A stretch of DNA of 64,000 nt from CAXXOK01 sp963675365 (lineage in GTDB: Bacteria; Bacillota; Clostridia; Christensenellales; Aristaeellaceae), in contig CAXXVA010000001.1 in assembly GCA_963675365.2 (NCBI GenBank), positions 1 through 64,000 of the forward strand. Direction: 5' to 3'. The notes under the pieces were generated by a model that worked only from the letters and a program-made list of their open reading frames with translations, did not search any database and was not told the DNA's origin. Shown here in pieces: positions 33,480 to 42,226 of this stretch (its first letter is position 1; each line of letters begins with the position of its first letter). Both the position numbers and the translations under genes were made by a program.

Positions 33480-34184
33480 ATGCACAGCACATTCAAAAAA
33501 GCGATCAGCCTGCTTTTGGCGTTGATCTTGGTTTCCGCTCTTATTATCGTTGCGACCGCGGACGAGGACAAAAATGAAAGCGAAAGCTATGAAAACGAGA
33601 GCTATGAAAGCGAAGACAGCTACAGCGACGAAAGCGCATCTGCCCAGTCCGGCACAAGCGACGATACGACCGCTGCGGAACCCATCTACCTTGCCGACTA
33701 TTTTGCCGGTACCCAGCTGGATTTGGAGCAGTATCTGGGTAAGGTTGTTATCATCAACTATTTCACGGAATGGTGCCCCTACTGCATGGAAGAGATGCCG
33801 GATTATAAAAAAGTATTGGATACCTACGATCCCGAACAATTAGTGGTTCTTCTCGTCCATCCCTGGGACGGCGAGGACGAAAGCAATTCGGCCTCCGTTG
33901 TAGAAACCTACGGCTTGGAAGCCGCAACCGTGATCGAAGACGAGGATTTCGCACTGACCTCGGCTATCGGCGTGCCCGGGTATCCGACTACGGTGATCGT
34001 CGATCAGAACGGATACGTGAGTTATGCCGTTGCCAGCCGGATTGATTTCGACACCATATCCAGCATCCTTGATATGCTGGGCGTGGAAACCGCCGGAAAA
34101 TTGCCGGCCATTTTCGCACAATCGCAGCCGAACATTTTTGTAAGTCATCCCGCTTCCGACGCAACATCGAGCGCTACGCCGTAA
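33480..34184 (+). CDS. Secreted thioredoxin-like (TlpA/ResA-type) redoxin
   Basis: 234 residues. Signal peptide (about 1-28, KKAISLLLALILVSALIIVATA) without a lipobox cysteine, then an acidic Glu/Ser/Tyr/Asp-rich linker (about 29-60), then a thioredoxin fold with the active site EWCPYCMEE, the cis-proline VPGYPTTVIVD and a short C-terminal tail. It acts outside the membrane in disulfide reduction or thiol exchange. AGGTGG lies upstream of the ATG. CcdA follows 18 bp later and would supply electrons from the cytoplasm, so the pair is a complete route. Confidence 0.87.
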   Translation: MHSTFKKAISLLLALILVSALIIVATADEDKNESESYENESYESEDSYSDESASAQSGTSDDTTAAEPIYLADYFAGTQLDLEQYLGKVVIINYFTEWCPYCMEEMPDYKKVLDTYDPEQLVVLLVHPWDGEDESNSASVVETYGLEAATVIEDEDFALTSAIGVPGYPTTVIVDQNGYVSYAVASRIDFDTISSILDMLGVETAGKLPAIFAQSQPNIFVSHPASDATSSATP

Positions 34185-34202
34185 GGCAGATGGAGGAATT
34201 CC

Positions 34203-34892
34203 TTGTTTGCTGAAAGCGTAGAACAGCTCTCCCTCTGGGCAATGTTTCTGGGCGGTTTGGTCGCCTTCGTATCGCCGTGCGTGCTGCCGATGCTGCCCGT
34301 GTACACGCTGTACCTGGTCGGCAGCGGCGACGATCAAAAGAAGAACGCCTGGACAAGCGTTCTTCTGCGCAGCCTTGGGCTGGCGGCGGGATTCATCCTT
34401 TTGTTCACGCTCATCGGCGCGGGTGCCGGGCTGATCGGCGGCGTGATCAAGGACGCCGACCGCGGAACGCTCAATATCGTCACCGGCGCGCTGATGATCG
34501 TATTCGGGCTCTGGACGGCCGATATCCTGCGCTGGCGGGGCGTGAACGCGCCCAAGTGGACGGACAAGTTCGGATCGCTCCGCCCCAACGGCTTCTTTTC
34601 GGCGCTCCTGTTCGGCGTGATTATCGCGCTATCCTGGACGCCCTGCCTGACGCCGATCCTCGCCAACGCCCTGCTGATGGCCGCGTCCAGCGCCACGATG
34701 GGCGCGGGGATGCTGTCGCTTGCGGTGTTCGCCCTCGGGCTGTCGCTTCCGATGCTGTTGTTCATCGTGCTCTACCAGTGGCTTAAACAGGCGTTTAACT
34801 GGCTTAGAGACCATCAGCCGCTGCTGCGCAGAATCGGAGGTATCCTGATGGTCGCGTACGGCCTGTATCTCATTTTAACCGGTATTCTGTAA
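34203..34892 (+). CDS. ccdA: CcdA-type transmembrane thiol-disulfide carrier
   Basis: 229 residues, six predicted membrane helices. Two membrane cysteines in FVSPCVLPMLPVY (near residue 25) and SWTPCLTPILA (near 145) are the redox pair of CcdA/DsbD-core proteins. Passes reducing equivalents from cytoplasmic thioredoxin to external redoxins. Start is TTG at 34203, 6 bases after GGAGG. Directly downstream of the redoxin gene; no cytochrome c maturation genes are nearby, so its partner is probably that redoxin. Confidence 0.92.
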   Translation: MFAESVEQLSLWAMFLGGLVAFVSPCVLPMLPVYTLYLVGSGDDQKKNAWTSVLLRSLGLAAGFILLFTLIGAGAGLIGGVIKDADRGTLNIVTGALMIVFGLWTADILRWRGVNAPKWTDKFGSLRPNGFFSALLFGVIIALSWTPCLTPILANALLMAASSATMGAGMLSLAVFALGLSLPMLLFIVLYQWLKQAFNWLRDHQPLLRRIGGILMVAYGLYLILTGIL

Positions 34893-34906
34893 AGAAGATT
34901 GCATTT

Positions 34907-34966
34907 TTCACGGTGATCGCATATCATACGGGTGGAGGCGCGCGTATGAATAACGATCACCGTGAA
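34907..34966 (+). promoter_or_regulatory. Perfect 13-bp inverted repeat enclosing the start of the acetyltransferase gene
   Basis: TTCACGGTGATCG at 34907-34919 and CGATCACCGTGAA at 34954-34966. The loop of 34 nt contains the ribosome binding site GGAGG (34934-34938) and the ATG (34946). In RNA this would close a hairpin around the translation start. Confidence 0.65.
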
Positions 34967-35530
34967 CTGATGTATCGGGAGCTTTTTAGCGGCGAGATTG
35001 ATCTTTGCCGTGATTTGTGCAACGCGCTGATGGTCCATCAGGCCGATCATGGAACCATACACCCGGAAGTGCTGCGGTCGATGAACTTCGACAACCGCCT
35101 GAAGCCAAGCTACGAGCACGCCGCGGAAAAACAGCTGATCGCCGCTTTCGACGGCGGCACGCCCGTTGGGTATATCTTCTCGACCGCCGAATGGCAGACC
35201 GAAGCCTCGAAAACGGCAATCCCGGGCTGGGCACAGACGCTTTCAGGCGCGAACAAAACCGGGTTTTATCCCGACGGATTGGCACTGCCGCAGAAGATCG
35301 GCTGCCTGAACAACCTGTACGTAATGCCGGAATACCGCGGGCAGCACATTGCCTATACGCTGTGCAGCCGCGCCATGCAATGGTTCCGCACCGTGGAGGA
35401 TCTGCATACCCTGTTTGTGTATATCTCCAACGGCAACGACGGTGTCGTCAGCCTGTACCGGAATTTAGGCTTCCGCTACAGCCACGACGTGTTCGGCGGG
35501 TTCATCCTCGCCTATTCTATGCAGATTTAG
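34946..35530 (+). CDS. GNAT-family N-acetyltransferase
   Basis: 194 residues. The GNAT core is C-terminal: LNNLYVMPEYRGQHIAYTLCSRAM (acetyl-CoA site Q/RxxGxA-like) and GVVSLYRNLGFRYSH. The N-terminal 100 residues are family-specific, beginning MNNDHRELMYRELF. Start chosen at 34946, 7 bases after GGAGG; the start region lies inside a 13-bp inverted repeat. It runs up to 11 bp from the convergent nnr gene with no terminator between. Substrate unknown. Confidence 0.8.
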   Translation: MNNDHRELMYRELFSGEIDLCRDLCNALMVHQADHGTIHPEVLRSMNFDNRLKPSYEHAAEKQLIAAFDGGTPVGYIFSTAEWQTEASKTAIPGWAQTLSGANKTGFYPDGLALPQKIGCLNNLYVMPEYRGQHIAYTLCSRAMQWFRTVEDLHTLFVYISNGNDGVVSLYRNLGFRYSHDVFGGFILAYSMQI

Positions 35531-35541
35531 AAACCGAAGGG

Positions 35542-37059
35542 TTAGCGGATCAAATCACATACATCCGTAGCGAGCACGCCGTGCTCGCCGTATTTTTGCG
35601 CGGCGGCTTCCCCCGCCAGCCCGTGCAGCGCGCAGGCGGTCTGCAGCAGGCGGACGCCGCTTATCTTATATTCCTTTTGCCCCGCTAAAAGCGCGCCGAG
35701 GATGCCCGCCAGCGTATCGCCGCTGCCGGCCTTGGCCATAGCGGGCGTACCGAAGATGTTGATGGCTTCGCCGTCGTGTGCGATCAGTACGCTGGTCGCG
35801 CTTTTCAGGACCACGCTGCCGCCGTAGCGCGCGCGAAGATCCCGCGCCGCCTGCGCCTGATTGCGTTTGATTTGCACCACCGGCCGGCGCAGCAAACGCG
35901 CCGCTTCGCCCAGGTGCGGCGTGAGCACGACCTGCTGCGGGAAACGGAGGGACTGTGCCAGAAAACCCTCCTGATCATTCGCCAGTATGTTCAGCGCGTC
36001 GGCGTCCAGCACCGCCGGGAGCTCGTGTGCGCAAAGGTAGTGTATCAGGCGCTCAACCAGACGGGATGTGGCGCGGCTTTGCCCAAGCCCGCATCCCAAA
36101 ATCAGCGCGTCCGCCTTTTGCAGCGCGGGTTCCAGCGCGATCCATGGATTTTCGTCCGGAAGCGGCAGGGCGGTGGCGCAGGGCGCAATCGAAATTACGG
36201 TCTGTACAATCTCTTTGGGACAGGCGACCGTGACCATGCCCGCGCCTGTGCGCAGCGCCGCCAGCGCGCTGATACCCGCCGCGCCCGGCATGGCGAAGGA
36301 CCCCGTGACTGAAAGCAGCTTCCCGTAGCTGCCCTTGTGCGTATTTTTGCGGCGCGGAGGACGCTGCGCGTCTTCCGTCTCCATGACGGCAAAGCCTTTC
36401 GCGTCGTCAAATTCGGGCGGGATTCCGATATCCGCCGTCTTGATTTCACCGCACAGCTCCGGCCCGTCGCCCAGGTACAGCCCGTCCTTGGGACGGTGAA
36501 AGGTGACCGTCTCGTCGGCCTGTACGGCTTCTCCGCCCTCGGGCGCATAACCATTTGCGCCGTCCAGCCCGCTTGGAATATCCACGGCGACGACGGGAAG
36601 TCCGCTTGCGTTCAGCTCCTGAACCAGCGCAAGCGCCGCGCCGGACAGCGGCCGCGAGAGCCCCGTACCGAACAGCGCGTCGACCGCGCATGCGCAGTCT
36701 TCCGAGATTACCGGCGCGTCGCCATCGACTGTAATGATCTCCGCGCGGTCTTCAAATGCCTTGAGCCGTTTGGTCTGTTCGGCGGTTTCAGGCGACTGTC
36801 TGCCAGCGAGCTGATAAACCACGCAGCGCAAAGTTTCAAAACGCGACAACAGGATGCGCGTCGCCGCCAGCCCGTCTCCCCCGTTGTTGCCCGTGCCGCA
36901 GAGTACCAGCAGTTTCGCCCCGTGCCATAAAAACGGCATGCAGGCGTCGGCCACATGACCCGCCGCACGTTCCATCAGCGTCAGGCTTTCCGTGTTCGTT
37001 TCCGCCATGAAACGCTGTTCCATGCGCTTCATCTCCGCGGGTGAGATCGTATACAGCAT
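35542..37059 (-). CDS. nnr: Bifunctional NAD(P)H-hydrate epimerase / ADP-dependent dehydratase
   Basis: 505 residues. N-terminal YjeF-N epimerase (about 1-215: LCGTGNNGGDGLAATR, CAVDALFGTGLSRPL, VAVDIPSGLDG) and C-terminal ribokinase-like dehydratase (about 225-500: LGCGLGQS, LDADALNIL, VLTPHLGEAARLL, AGSGDTLAGILGA). Repairs hydrated nicotinamide cofactors. Last gene of the proS operon, 3 bp after acpS; the acpS-nnr pairing is common in Firmicutes. Confidence 0.96.
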   Translation of the reverse strand: MLYTISPAEMKRMEQRFMAETNTESLTLMERAAGHVADACMPFLWHGAKLLVLCGTGNNGGDGLAATRILLSRFETLRCVVYQLAGRQSPETAEQTKRLKAFEDRAEIITVDGDAPVISEDCACAVDALFGTGLSRPLSGAALALVQELNASGLPVVAVDIPSGLDGANGYAPEGGEAVQADETVTFHRPKDGLYLGDGPELCGEIKTADIGIPPEFDDAKGFAVMETEDAQRPPRRKNTHKGSYGKLLSVTGSFAMPGAAGISALAALRTGAGMVTVACPKEIVQTVISIAPCATALPLPDENPWIALEPALQKADALILGCGLGQSRATSRLVERLIHYLCAHELPAVLDADALNILANDQEGFLAQSLRFPQQVVLTPHLGEAARLLRRPVVQIKRNQAQAARDLRARYGGSVVLKSATSVLIAHDGEAINIFGTPAMAKAGSGDTLAGILGALLAGQKEYKISGVRLLQTACALHGLAGEAAAQKYGEHGVLATDVCDLIR

Positions 37060-37062
37060 AAA

Positions 37063-37428
37063 CTACTCCAACACGCACACGGCGGCGGCGATGCCCCCGT
37101 CGTGTGTGATGCTCAAAAACGAGTTCCGCGCGCCTTTTTCCCGCATGGCGTCGACAGCCTTAACGGACAGGGCGTAGGTCGGACAGCCGCGCTCGTCGTG
37201 CGCGACGCCGACGTCCGACAGCGCGACCCCGCCCGACAGCCCGACGCCCAGCGCTTTTAAAAACGCTTCCTTGGCGGCGTACATGCCCGCAGCGCTCTGC
37301 GCGTCCTTTTTGGTTTTCAGGTATGCGCGTTCGTCTTCCGTATAATAGCGTTTCAGGAATCCGTCGCTTTTTTGCAGCGCTTTCTCAATGCGCTCCACAT
37401 GGCACACGTCGATGCCCAGCCCGATCAC
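37063..37428 (-). CDS. acpS: Holo-[acyl-carrier-protein] synthase
   Basis: 121 residues. GLGIDVCHVERIEKAL (Mg-binding Asp) and AAKEAFLKALG (Glu/Lys) are the two AcpS motifs. Transfers 4'-phosphopantetheine from CoA to acyl carrier protein. GTG start at 37428 overlaps the stop of the P1 peptidase gene and follows GGAGG. Confidence 0.96.
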   Translation of the reverse strand: MIGLGIDVCHVERIEKALQKSDGFLKRYYTEDERAYLKTKKDAQSAAGMYAAKEAFLKALGVGLSGGVALSDVGVAHDERGCPTYALSVKAVDAMREKGARNSFLSITHDGGIAAAVCVLE

Positions 37429-38384
37429 CGCTTGCCTCCGATAAAGGCCGCGTTGGCGATCGCGCGGGCGGTCACCTCCGCCGCAGCGGCGCAGAGCTGA
37501 ATCATGTTCACGTCCGCGTTCACGCGCCCGGTCGCCAGGGCAAACACCGTGTCTCCGTCGGCCTGGGTGTGTACGGGACGGATGGTGCGGGCGAACCCGT
37601 CGTGCGCGCAGGCGGCCACACGGTTGGCCTGGGGTTTTGTGAGCATCGCGTCGGTCGCGACAATGACCAGCGTCGTGTTCCCCCGTTCGGGAATCTTCAG
37701 GTGTTCGGCGGCGGGCGCCGTGCCGAACAGCAGGCCTTCGCTTGGCACGGGTTTGCCGTCGCTTAAATGCCCGCAGGCAAGCACCTTTCCGGTGTGGGGA
37801 TGGTACACGTCGCCGCCCGCGTTTACACAGGCGATCGCGCCGACGGTTACGCCGTCCGGCAGGGTGATACTGGCTGTGCCCGTACCGCCGAATACCGGCG
37901 TCGCGCCCGGCACAAACTTGCCGATGGTCGCGCCCGTACCCGCGCCGTACGCGCCCTGTTCCACGGTCTTTTTCGCGTTTTTACAGGCCTCGTAGCCCAT
38001 GACCGCGTCGGGGCGCACCGTTCCGTCGCCCGCCATCAGGTCAAACAGCACCGCGGCGGGCACGATGGGCACGCAGAAGGAACCGACCTCGTAGCCGATC
38101 CCGGCCTCTTCCAAAAATCGCATCACGCCGCCAGCCGCGTCCAGCCCGTACGCGCTGCCGCCGGTAAGCATGACGGCGTTTGCCTTTTCCACGGTCGCCT
38201 CGCTGCGGGTGAGGCTAATCTCCCGCGTACCGGGGGCCGCGCCGCGCACGTCCGCGCCGATTACGGCGCCTTCGCCGCCGCAGAGCACCACGGTAACGCC
38301 GGTCAGCGCGCGTTCATCCTGCGCCTGCCCTACGCGGATACCGTGCACATCGGTAATCGCACCTTGAAACAGCGGTTTTGCCAC
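37425..38384 (-). CDS. P1 (S58/DmpA) family peptidase
   Basis: 319 residues. Begins with ITDVHGIRVGQAQDERALTGVTVV, contains LTGGSAYGLDAAGGVMRFLEE and, before the autocleavage/nucleophile region, AIACVNAGGDVYHP; TLVIVATDAMLTK is near the C-terminus. Relatives are N-terminal-nucleophile aminopeptidases or beta-peptidyl aminopeptidases that cleave themselves into two chains. The family nucleophile is normally Ser; the nearest candidate here is in the GNTTLV segment, where a Thr would serve. GTG start 9 bases after AGGAG. Translationally coupled to acpS. Confidence 0.86.
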   Translation of the reverse strand: MAKPLFQGAITDVHGIRVGQAQDERALTGVTVVLCGGEGAVIGADVRGAAPGTREISLTRSEATVEKANAVMLTGGSAYGLDAAGGVMRFLEEAGIGYEVGSFCVPIVPAAVLFDLMAGDGTVRPDAVMGYEACKNAKKTVEQGAYGAGTGATIGKFVPGATPVFGGTGTASITLPDGVTVGAIACVNAGGDVYHPHTGKVLACGHLSDGKPVPSEGLLFGTAPAAEHLKIPERGNTTLVIVATDAMLTKPQANRVAACAHDGFARTIRPVHTQADGDTVFALATGRVNADVNMIQLCAAAAEVTARAIANAAFIGGKR

Positions 38385-38454
38385 GTTGCATCTCTCCTAT
38401 CGTTCAAAGAGCGGTCGGGTTTCAGTTGTGATAGAAAGAATTTCGGCAGGCGGT

Positions 38455-39102
38455 TCAGCGTTTCCTGCCAAGAATCAGTTTCGCCGCTTCCTCCAAAGAC
38501 CCGCACACGGGATGCCCTGTCGACAGGAGCCTTGTTTCGCTCATGTGCCCGCGCGAGATCAGAACACAACCCATGCCGAGGCTGTCGGCCACGAACGCGT
38601 CGTGCGCGGTGTCGCCAAGCAGCACGCAGGCTGCAGGGTCGGTATTCGTTTCCTTAATCCACGCTCTGGCAAGATCGGTTTTATCCGTCGCGTAGATGTG
38701 TGAAAGCCCGAGCACCGCCTGGAAGCGGTGCAGTATGCCCGCGCTGCCGAGCTGGTCTCGCAGGTTATCCTCCTTGCTCGCCGAAAGGACAAGCTGCGTA
38801 AATCCCGCGTCCTTGAAGCTGTCCAGCGCTTGCAGCGCGTCCGGAAACAGCGCAACGGCGTGGCAGCCTGACAGGTACTCGTTCATCCATGCGTTGGCGA
38901 CCGCCACGAAGTTCTCCTCCGTTACGCCCGCGCGCTCGTAATACAGCCGTACCGGAAAGGTGAACTGCTCGTGGTAGGTTTGCAGATCCTCTATCGCCGG
39001 CAGGCCGAAGCGCGGGAACACCCTGTTGCGCACGCCCAGGGCATACTGAACGTCGTCCAAAAGCGTTCCGTTCCAGTCCCAGAGAATGACCTGTTTATCC
39101 AT
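38455..39102 (-). CDS. HAD-superfamily phosphatase (phosphoglycolate-phosphatase-like)
   Basis: 215 residues. Motif I is LWDWNGTLLDD: the nucleophile Asp is present, but the second position of DxD is Asn, as in a recognised DWNGT subgroup. Motif II LVLSASKEDN, motif III lysine region and motif IV LLGDTAHDAFVADSLG follow, with a helical cap between motifs I and II. Starts 4 bp after the proS stop without its own strong ribosome binding site, suggesting coupled translation. Substrate unknown. Confidence 0.85.
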   Translation of the reverse strand: MDKQVILWDWNGTLLDDVQYALGVRNRVFPRFGLPAIEDLQTYHEQFTFPVRLYYERAGVTEENFVAVANAWMNEYLSGCHAVALFPDALQALDSFKDAGFTQLVLSASKEDNLRDQLGSAGILHRFQAVLGLSHIYATDKTDLARAWIKETNTDPAACVLLGDTAHDAFVADSLGMGCVLISRGHMSETRLLSTGHPVCGSLEEAAKLILGRKR

Positions 39103-39106
39103 TGTT

Positions 39107-40549
39107 TTAATACGCTTTTGCGAAGTAGATTAATTTTTCGGCTTTTTTCCCGCAGCACACGCAGGTATCGCCGACAGGCGTCTGCTCAAAGGGCATATTA
39201 CGGCTGGTGGCGGTCGTTTTCTGCTTGATTTCCTCTTCGCAGGCGACGTCGCCGCACCACATGGCCCTGGCAAAACCGGTCTGCACGGCCTCGGTGAGCT
39301 CATCCATATTCTTGACGGTCTTGATGCGGCTGTCGCGGAACGCCGCCGCCTGGTCGAACAGACCCTTCTGGATTTCGTCCAAAAGCTTCGTCATGCTGTC
39401 GGGAAGACCGCTGAGCGCGACGGGCGCTTTTTCGCAGGTGTCGCGGCGGAAGGCCGTCGCCTGGTCGTTTTCAATATCGCGGGGTCCGATCTCCAGCCGC
39501 ACAGGCACGCCTTTTAATTCCCAGTCGTTGAACTTAAAGCCTGGCGAGACAGTATCGCGGTCGTCCACCTTCACGCGGAAACCGGCGTCGGTCAGCGTTT
39601 TAAACACTTCGTCCACCTTTTCCATCACGCCGCCCTTGTGCGCGGCAATGGGCACGATCACGATCTGGATCGGCGCGATGCGTGGCGGCAGGCGCAATCC
39701 GCGCTCGTCGCCGTGGGTCATGATGATCGCGCCGATCAGCCTGGTGGAAATTCCCCAGCTGGTCTCATGCACGTATTCGAGCTTTCCGTCGCGGCTTAAA
39801 TATTGAATTTCAAAGGCTTCGGCAAAGTTCGTGCCGAAGTTATGGGTCGTGCCCGCCTGCAGGGCCTTGCCGTCCTGCATCATGGCTTCCATGCTGTAGG
39901 TTGCCACGGCTCCCGCAAACTTTTCCTTGTCGGTTTTGCGACCGCACAGCACCGGGATGGCAAGTTCGTTTTCAGCCACATCCTGGTAAACGTCGAGCAT
40001 CTGCAGGGTTTCTTCCTGCGCTTCCTCGGGCGTTTCGTGGATGGTGTGGCCCTCCTGCCAGAGGAATTCGGACGTCCGCAGGAACGGGCGCGTGCTCTTT
40101 TCCCAGCGCATCACCGAACACCATTGGTTATATTTCATGGGCAGGTCGCGCCAGCTGCCGACCCACTTGCTGTACATTGCGCAGAAAATGGTCTCGCTGG
40201 TCGGGCGGATGGCCAGGCGCTCCTGCAAGGGTTCGTTTCCGCCCTGGGTGACCCACGCCACTTCAGGCGCGAAGCCCTCCACATGCTCGGCTTCCTTGAG
40301 CAGCAGACTTTCGGGGATTAGCAGCGGCATATACACGTTTTGGTGTCCAGTGGCTTTGAACCGCCGGTCCGCTTCCTGCTGGATGCGCTCCCAGATGGCG
40401 TAGCCGTACGGCCGGACCACCATGCAGCCGCGCACCGGCGCGTAATCCACCAGCTCCGACTGTAAAATAACGTCCGTGTACCACTGGGAAAAATCCTCGC
40501 TGCGGGGCGTGATATGCTCCACAAACTTCTTTTCATCCTGCTTGCCCAT
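39107..40549 (-). CDS. proS: Prolyl-tRNA synthetase, archaeal/eukaryal type
   Basis: 480 residues. The short form without the bacterial editing insertion: motif 2 region YNQWCSVMRWEKSTRPFLRTSEFLWQ split across the fold, TSETIFCAMYSKW upstream, HGDERGLRLPPRIAPIQ before the anticodon domain, and a C-terminal domain with four cysteines (WCGDVACEEEI and CVCCGKK) ending in Tyr, all typical of ProRS of this type. Charges tRNA-Pro. GGAGGAG precedes the ATG. A T-box leader lies upstream, and HAD phosphatase follows. Confidence 0.97.
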   Translation of the reverse strand: MGKQDEKKFVEHITPRSEDFSQWYTDVILQSELVDYAPVRGCMVVRPYGYAIWERIQQEADRRFKATGHQNVYMPLLIPESLLLKEAEHVEGFAPEVAWVTQGGNEPLQERLAIRPTSETIFCAMYSKWVGSWRDLPMKYNQWCSVMRWEKSTRPFLRTSEFLWQEGHTIHETPEEAQEETLQMLDVYQDVAENELAIPVLCGRKTDKEKFAGAVATYSMEAMMQDGKALQAGTTHNFGTNFAEAFEIQYLSRDGKLEYVHETSWGISTRLIGAIIMTHGDERGLRLPPRIAPIQIVIVPIAAHKGGVMEKVDEVFKTLTDAGFRVKVDDRDTVSPGFKFNDWELKGVPVRLEIGPRDIENDQATAFRRDTCEKAPVALSGLPDSMTKLLDEIQKGLFDQAAAFRDSRIKTVKNMDELTEAVQTGFARAMWCGDVACEEEIKQKTTATSRNMPFEQTPVGDTCVCCGKKAEKLIYFAKAY

Positions 40550-40566
40550 AAGCTCCTCCTTAAACT

Positions 40567-40785
40567 AAAAAACCCCTCGCCCAACCGCTTGTTGGGACGA
40601 AGGCATTCTTCGCGGTACCACCCGACTTAGAGCGAAATTCGCTCTCACTCGCTGCCCGGTAACGGCGGCAAACCGTCGGGGATTGGCCGAATTTGCGGAT
40701 GCGGGGAACCCTGTTTGCCGACCGGCCGTTCTTTCAGCGGTTCAAACGGCTCTCTTTGCTGCGTCCGCAGGGCATTCATCCGATG
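40567..40785 (-). promoter_or_regulatory. T-box riboswitch of proS
   Basis: On the minus strand the T-box core GGGTGGTACCGCG is at 40611-40623. Stem I runs from about 40785, with base TGCGGA/TCCGCA, an AGAGAG segment and distal loop; a proline codon CCC stands before the stem I closing strand (about 40703-40706). After the T-box come a hairpin with AAGC loop (CCCAAC/GTTGGG) and six T at 40567-40602, the terminator. Uncharged tRNA-Pro would allow read-through into proS and the genes behind it. Confidence 0.9.
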
Positions 40786-40788
40786 TAT

Positions 40789-40817
40789 ATCCTACCATAG
40801 GGCACCGCAATTGTCCA
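40789..40817 (-). promoter_or_regulatory. Promoter of the proS operon
   Basis: Minus strand TGGACA, 17-bp spacer, TAGGAT, just after the end of the diguanylate cyclase gene and just before T-box stem I. Confidence 0.5.
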
Positions 40818-40826
40818 GCCCCCAGG

Positions 40827-42014
40827 TCAGCTCGTAGCCGCCTGTTTATCGCTTGCCCTGCGCAGAAGCTTCGCCTTTTGTTCAAACATCATATCATCCG
40901 CAAGCTTGATCAGCGCGTCCAAAGTTTTGCACTTGCGGGAATACTGCGCGAATCCGGCGCTGACCGACAGCTCAAACGCAAACCTGCCCTCGCGGTGCAG
41001 CGCCATCAGGTGGTCGTTGACGGACTGCAGAACGGCTTTGAGGGACTTAAGCTCTCCGTGCTTTGTGATGACGACGAATTCATCCCCGCCGAAACGGCAG
41101 ATGAAATCGTCCCACTTGAATTCCTCTTCCAGCACCCTGGCGACGTCAACGATCGCCTCATCCCCCAGCGTGTGCCCATAGCAATCGTTGATGAGTTTAA
41201 AGTTGTTGATGTCGATCATCACGACCGCAATGCTCAGCTTGTCCCGCGTCCGCTCGCGCATAAAGCGTTCAAAGTACGCAAAGGACTGCCTGCGGTTGTA
41301 CAGGCCCGTGAGGGTATCGGTGGTAATCTCGGCGTTCTGGTAGTTGATATACAGGATCAGAAGGCCGATAACCGTAAAATTCCAGATATACGTTACGTTA
41401 TAGAAAAACGCCTGTACGCCCGCGCCGAGGATCGGGATCAGCGCATACTCCAGAATCCAGCGGTATTCCTTGATGTTCTTGGCTACGGCTCCAACCTCTT
41501 TACGCGCCGGGGCGTAACGGAGGATGACTTTGATCAGGGCAACGAACAGCAGGATGAGCGACAGCACAAACGATGCCGATAACAGCGATCCTCGGTGATA
41601 CACATTGGCCGCGTCGATATTGAAAAACCAGCCCGTAAACGGCGTGGCGAGCGCAATCAACAGGTTGAGGACGACCGGAACGGCATACCAGCGCATTTTC
41701 TTGCGCTGCTTCTCGGCGCTCAGGTTCATCACCACGTCGGTAAACCGCAGGAAAAAGAAGGATGGCAGCGGGTTTAGGATATAATAAAGCGTCGACGCGA
41801 CGACGTTGACGATGCGAAGCGCCGGATCCGGCGTGCCCGCGACCAGCCAGGTTACGCCGTCCAGCACAAGCAGCAGGATATTCGTGACGACCATATGCTG
41901 GAAAAAGAAATACTTCTGCGACTTGTTTTCAAGATGCCTGTGCTGGTTATCCAGGTAAAATACAAAAAGAATGACGAGGGAAAAGCAATTTAAAAGAACC
42001 GGCATTTCCCACAT
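40827..42014 (-). CDS. Membrane-anchored diguanylate cyclase (GGDEF)
   Basis: 395 residues. The N-terminal half holds about seven or eight hydrophobic helices with short loops (sensor resembling 7TM-type modules), the C-terminal domain (about 235-395) is a GGDEF cyclase with intact active site RFGGDEFVVI, preceded by LTGLYNRRQSFAYFERFM and DINNFKLINDCYGH. Makes cyclic di-GMP. An RxxD inhibitory site is not evident at the usual place. Start at 42014 (ATG) follows GGAGG by 11; a GTG at 42035 overlaps that site. No c-di-GMP effector or phosphodiesterase is in the window. Confidence 0.9.
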   Translation of the reverse strand: MWEMPVLLNCFSLVILFVFYLDNQHRHLENKSQKYFFFQHMVVTNILLLVLDGVTWLVAGTPDPALRIVNVVASTLYYILNPLPSFFFLRFTDVVMNLSAEKQRKKMRWYAVPVVLNLLIALATPFTGWFFNIDAANVYHRGSLLSASFVLSLILLFVALIKVILRYAPARKEVGAVAKNIKEYRWILEYALIPILGAGVQAFFYNVTYIWNFTVIGLLILYINYQNAEITTDTLTGLYNRRQSFAYFERFMRERTRDKLSIAVVMIDINNFKLINDCYGHTLGDEAIVDVARVLEEEFKWDDFICRFGGDEFVVITKHGELKSLKAVLQSVNDHLMALHREGRFAFELSVSAGFAQYSRKCKTLDALIKLADDMMFEQKAKLLRRASDKQAATS

Positions 42015-42226
42015 CTTTACAGTGACCTCCCCCACGCGGCGCTCCCCCTGTTTCGGTCAAACTCCCAAATATAATGCGAATATATAAATGCCCGTCAAAG
42101 ACAATCTTTTCTTTTCCGGGCTTGGCGCTATACGCATCGTAGCAAACGTTGCCTTGTTCGTCAAGCGTTTGGTACGCAATATGGCCCTTGCGCCTGCACT
42201 GTTTGCCGCAAATCGGCACTCACAGG

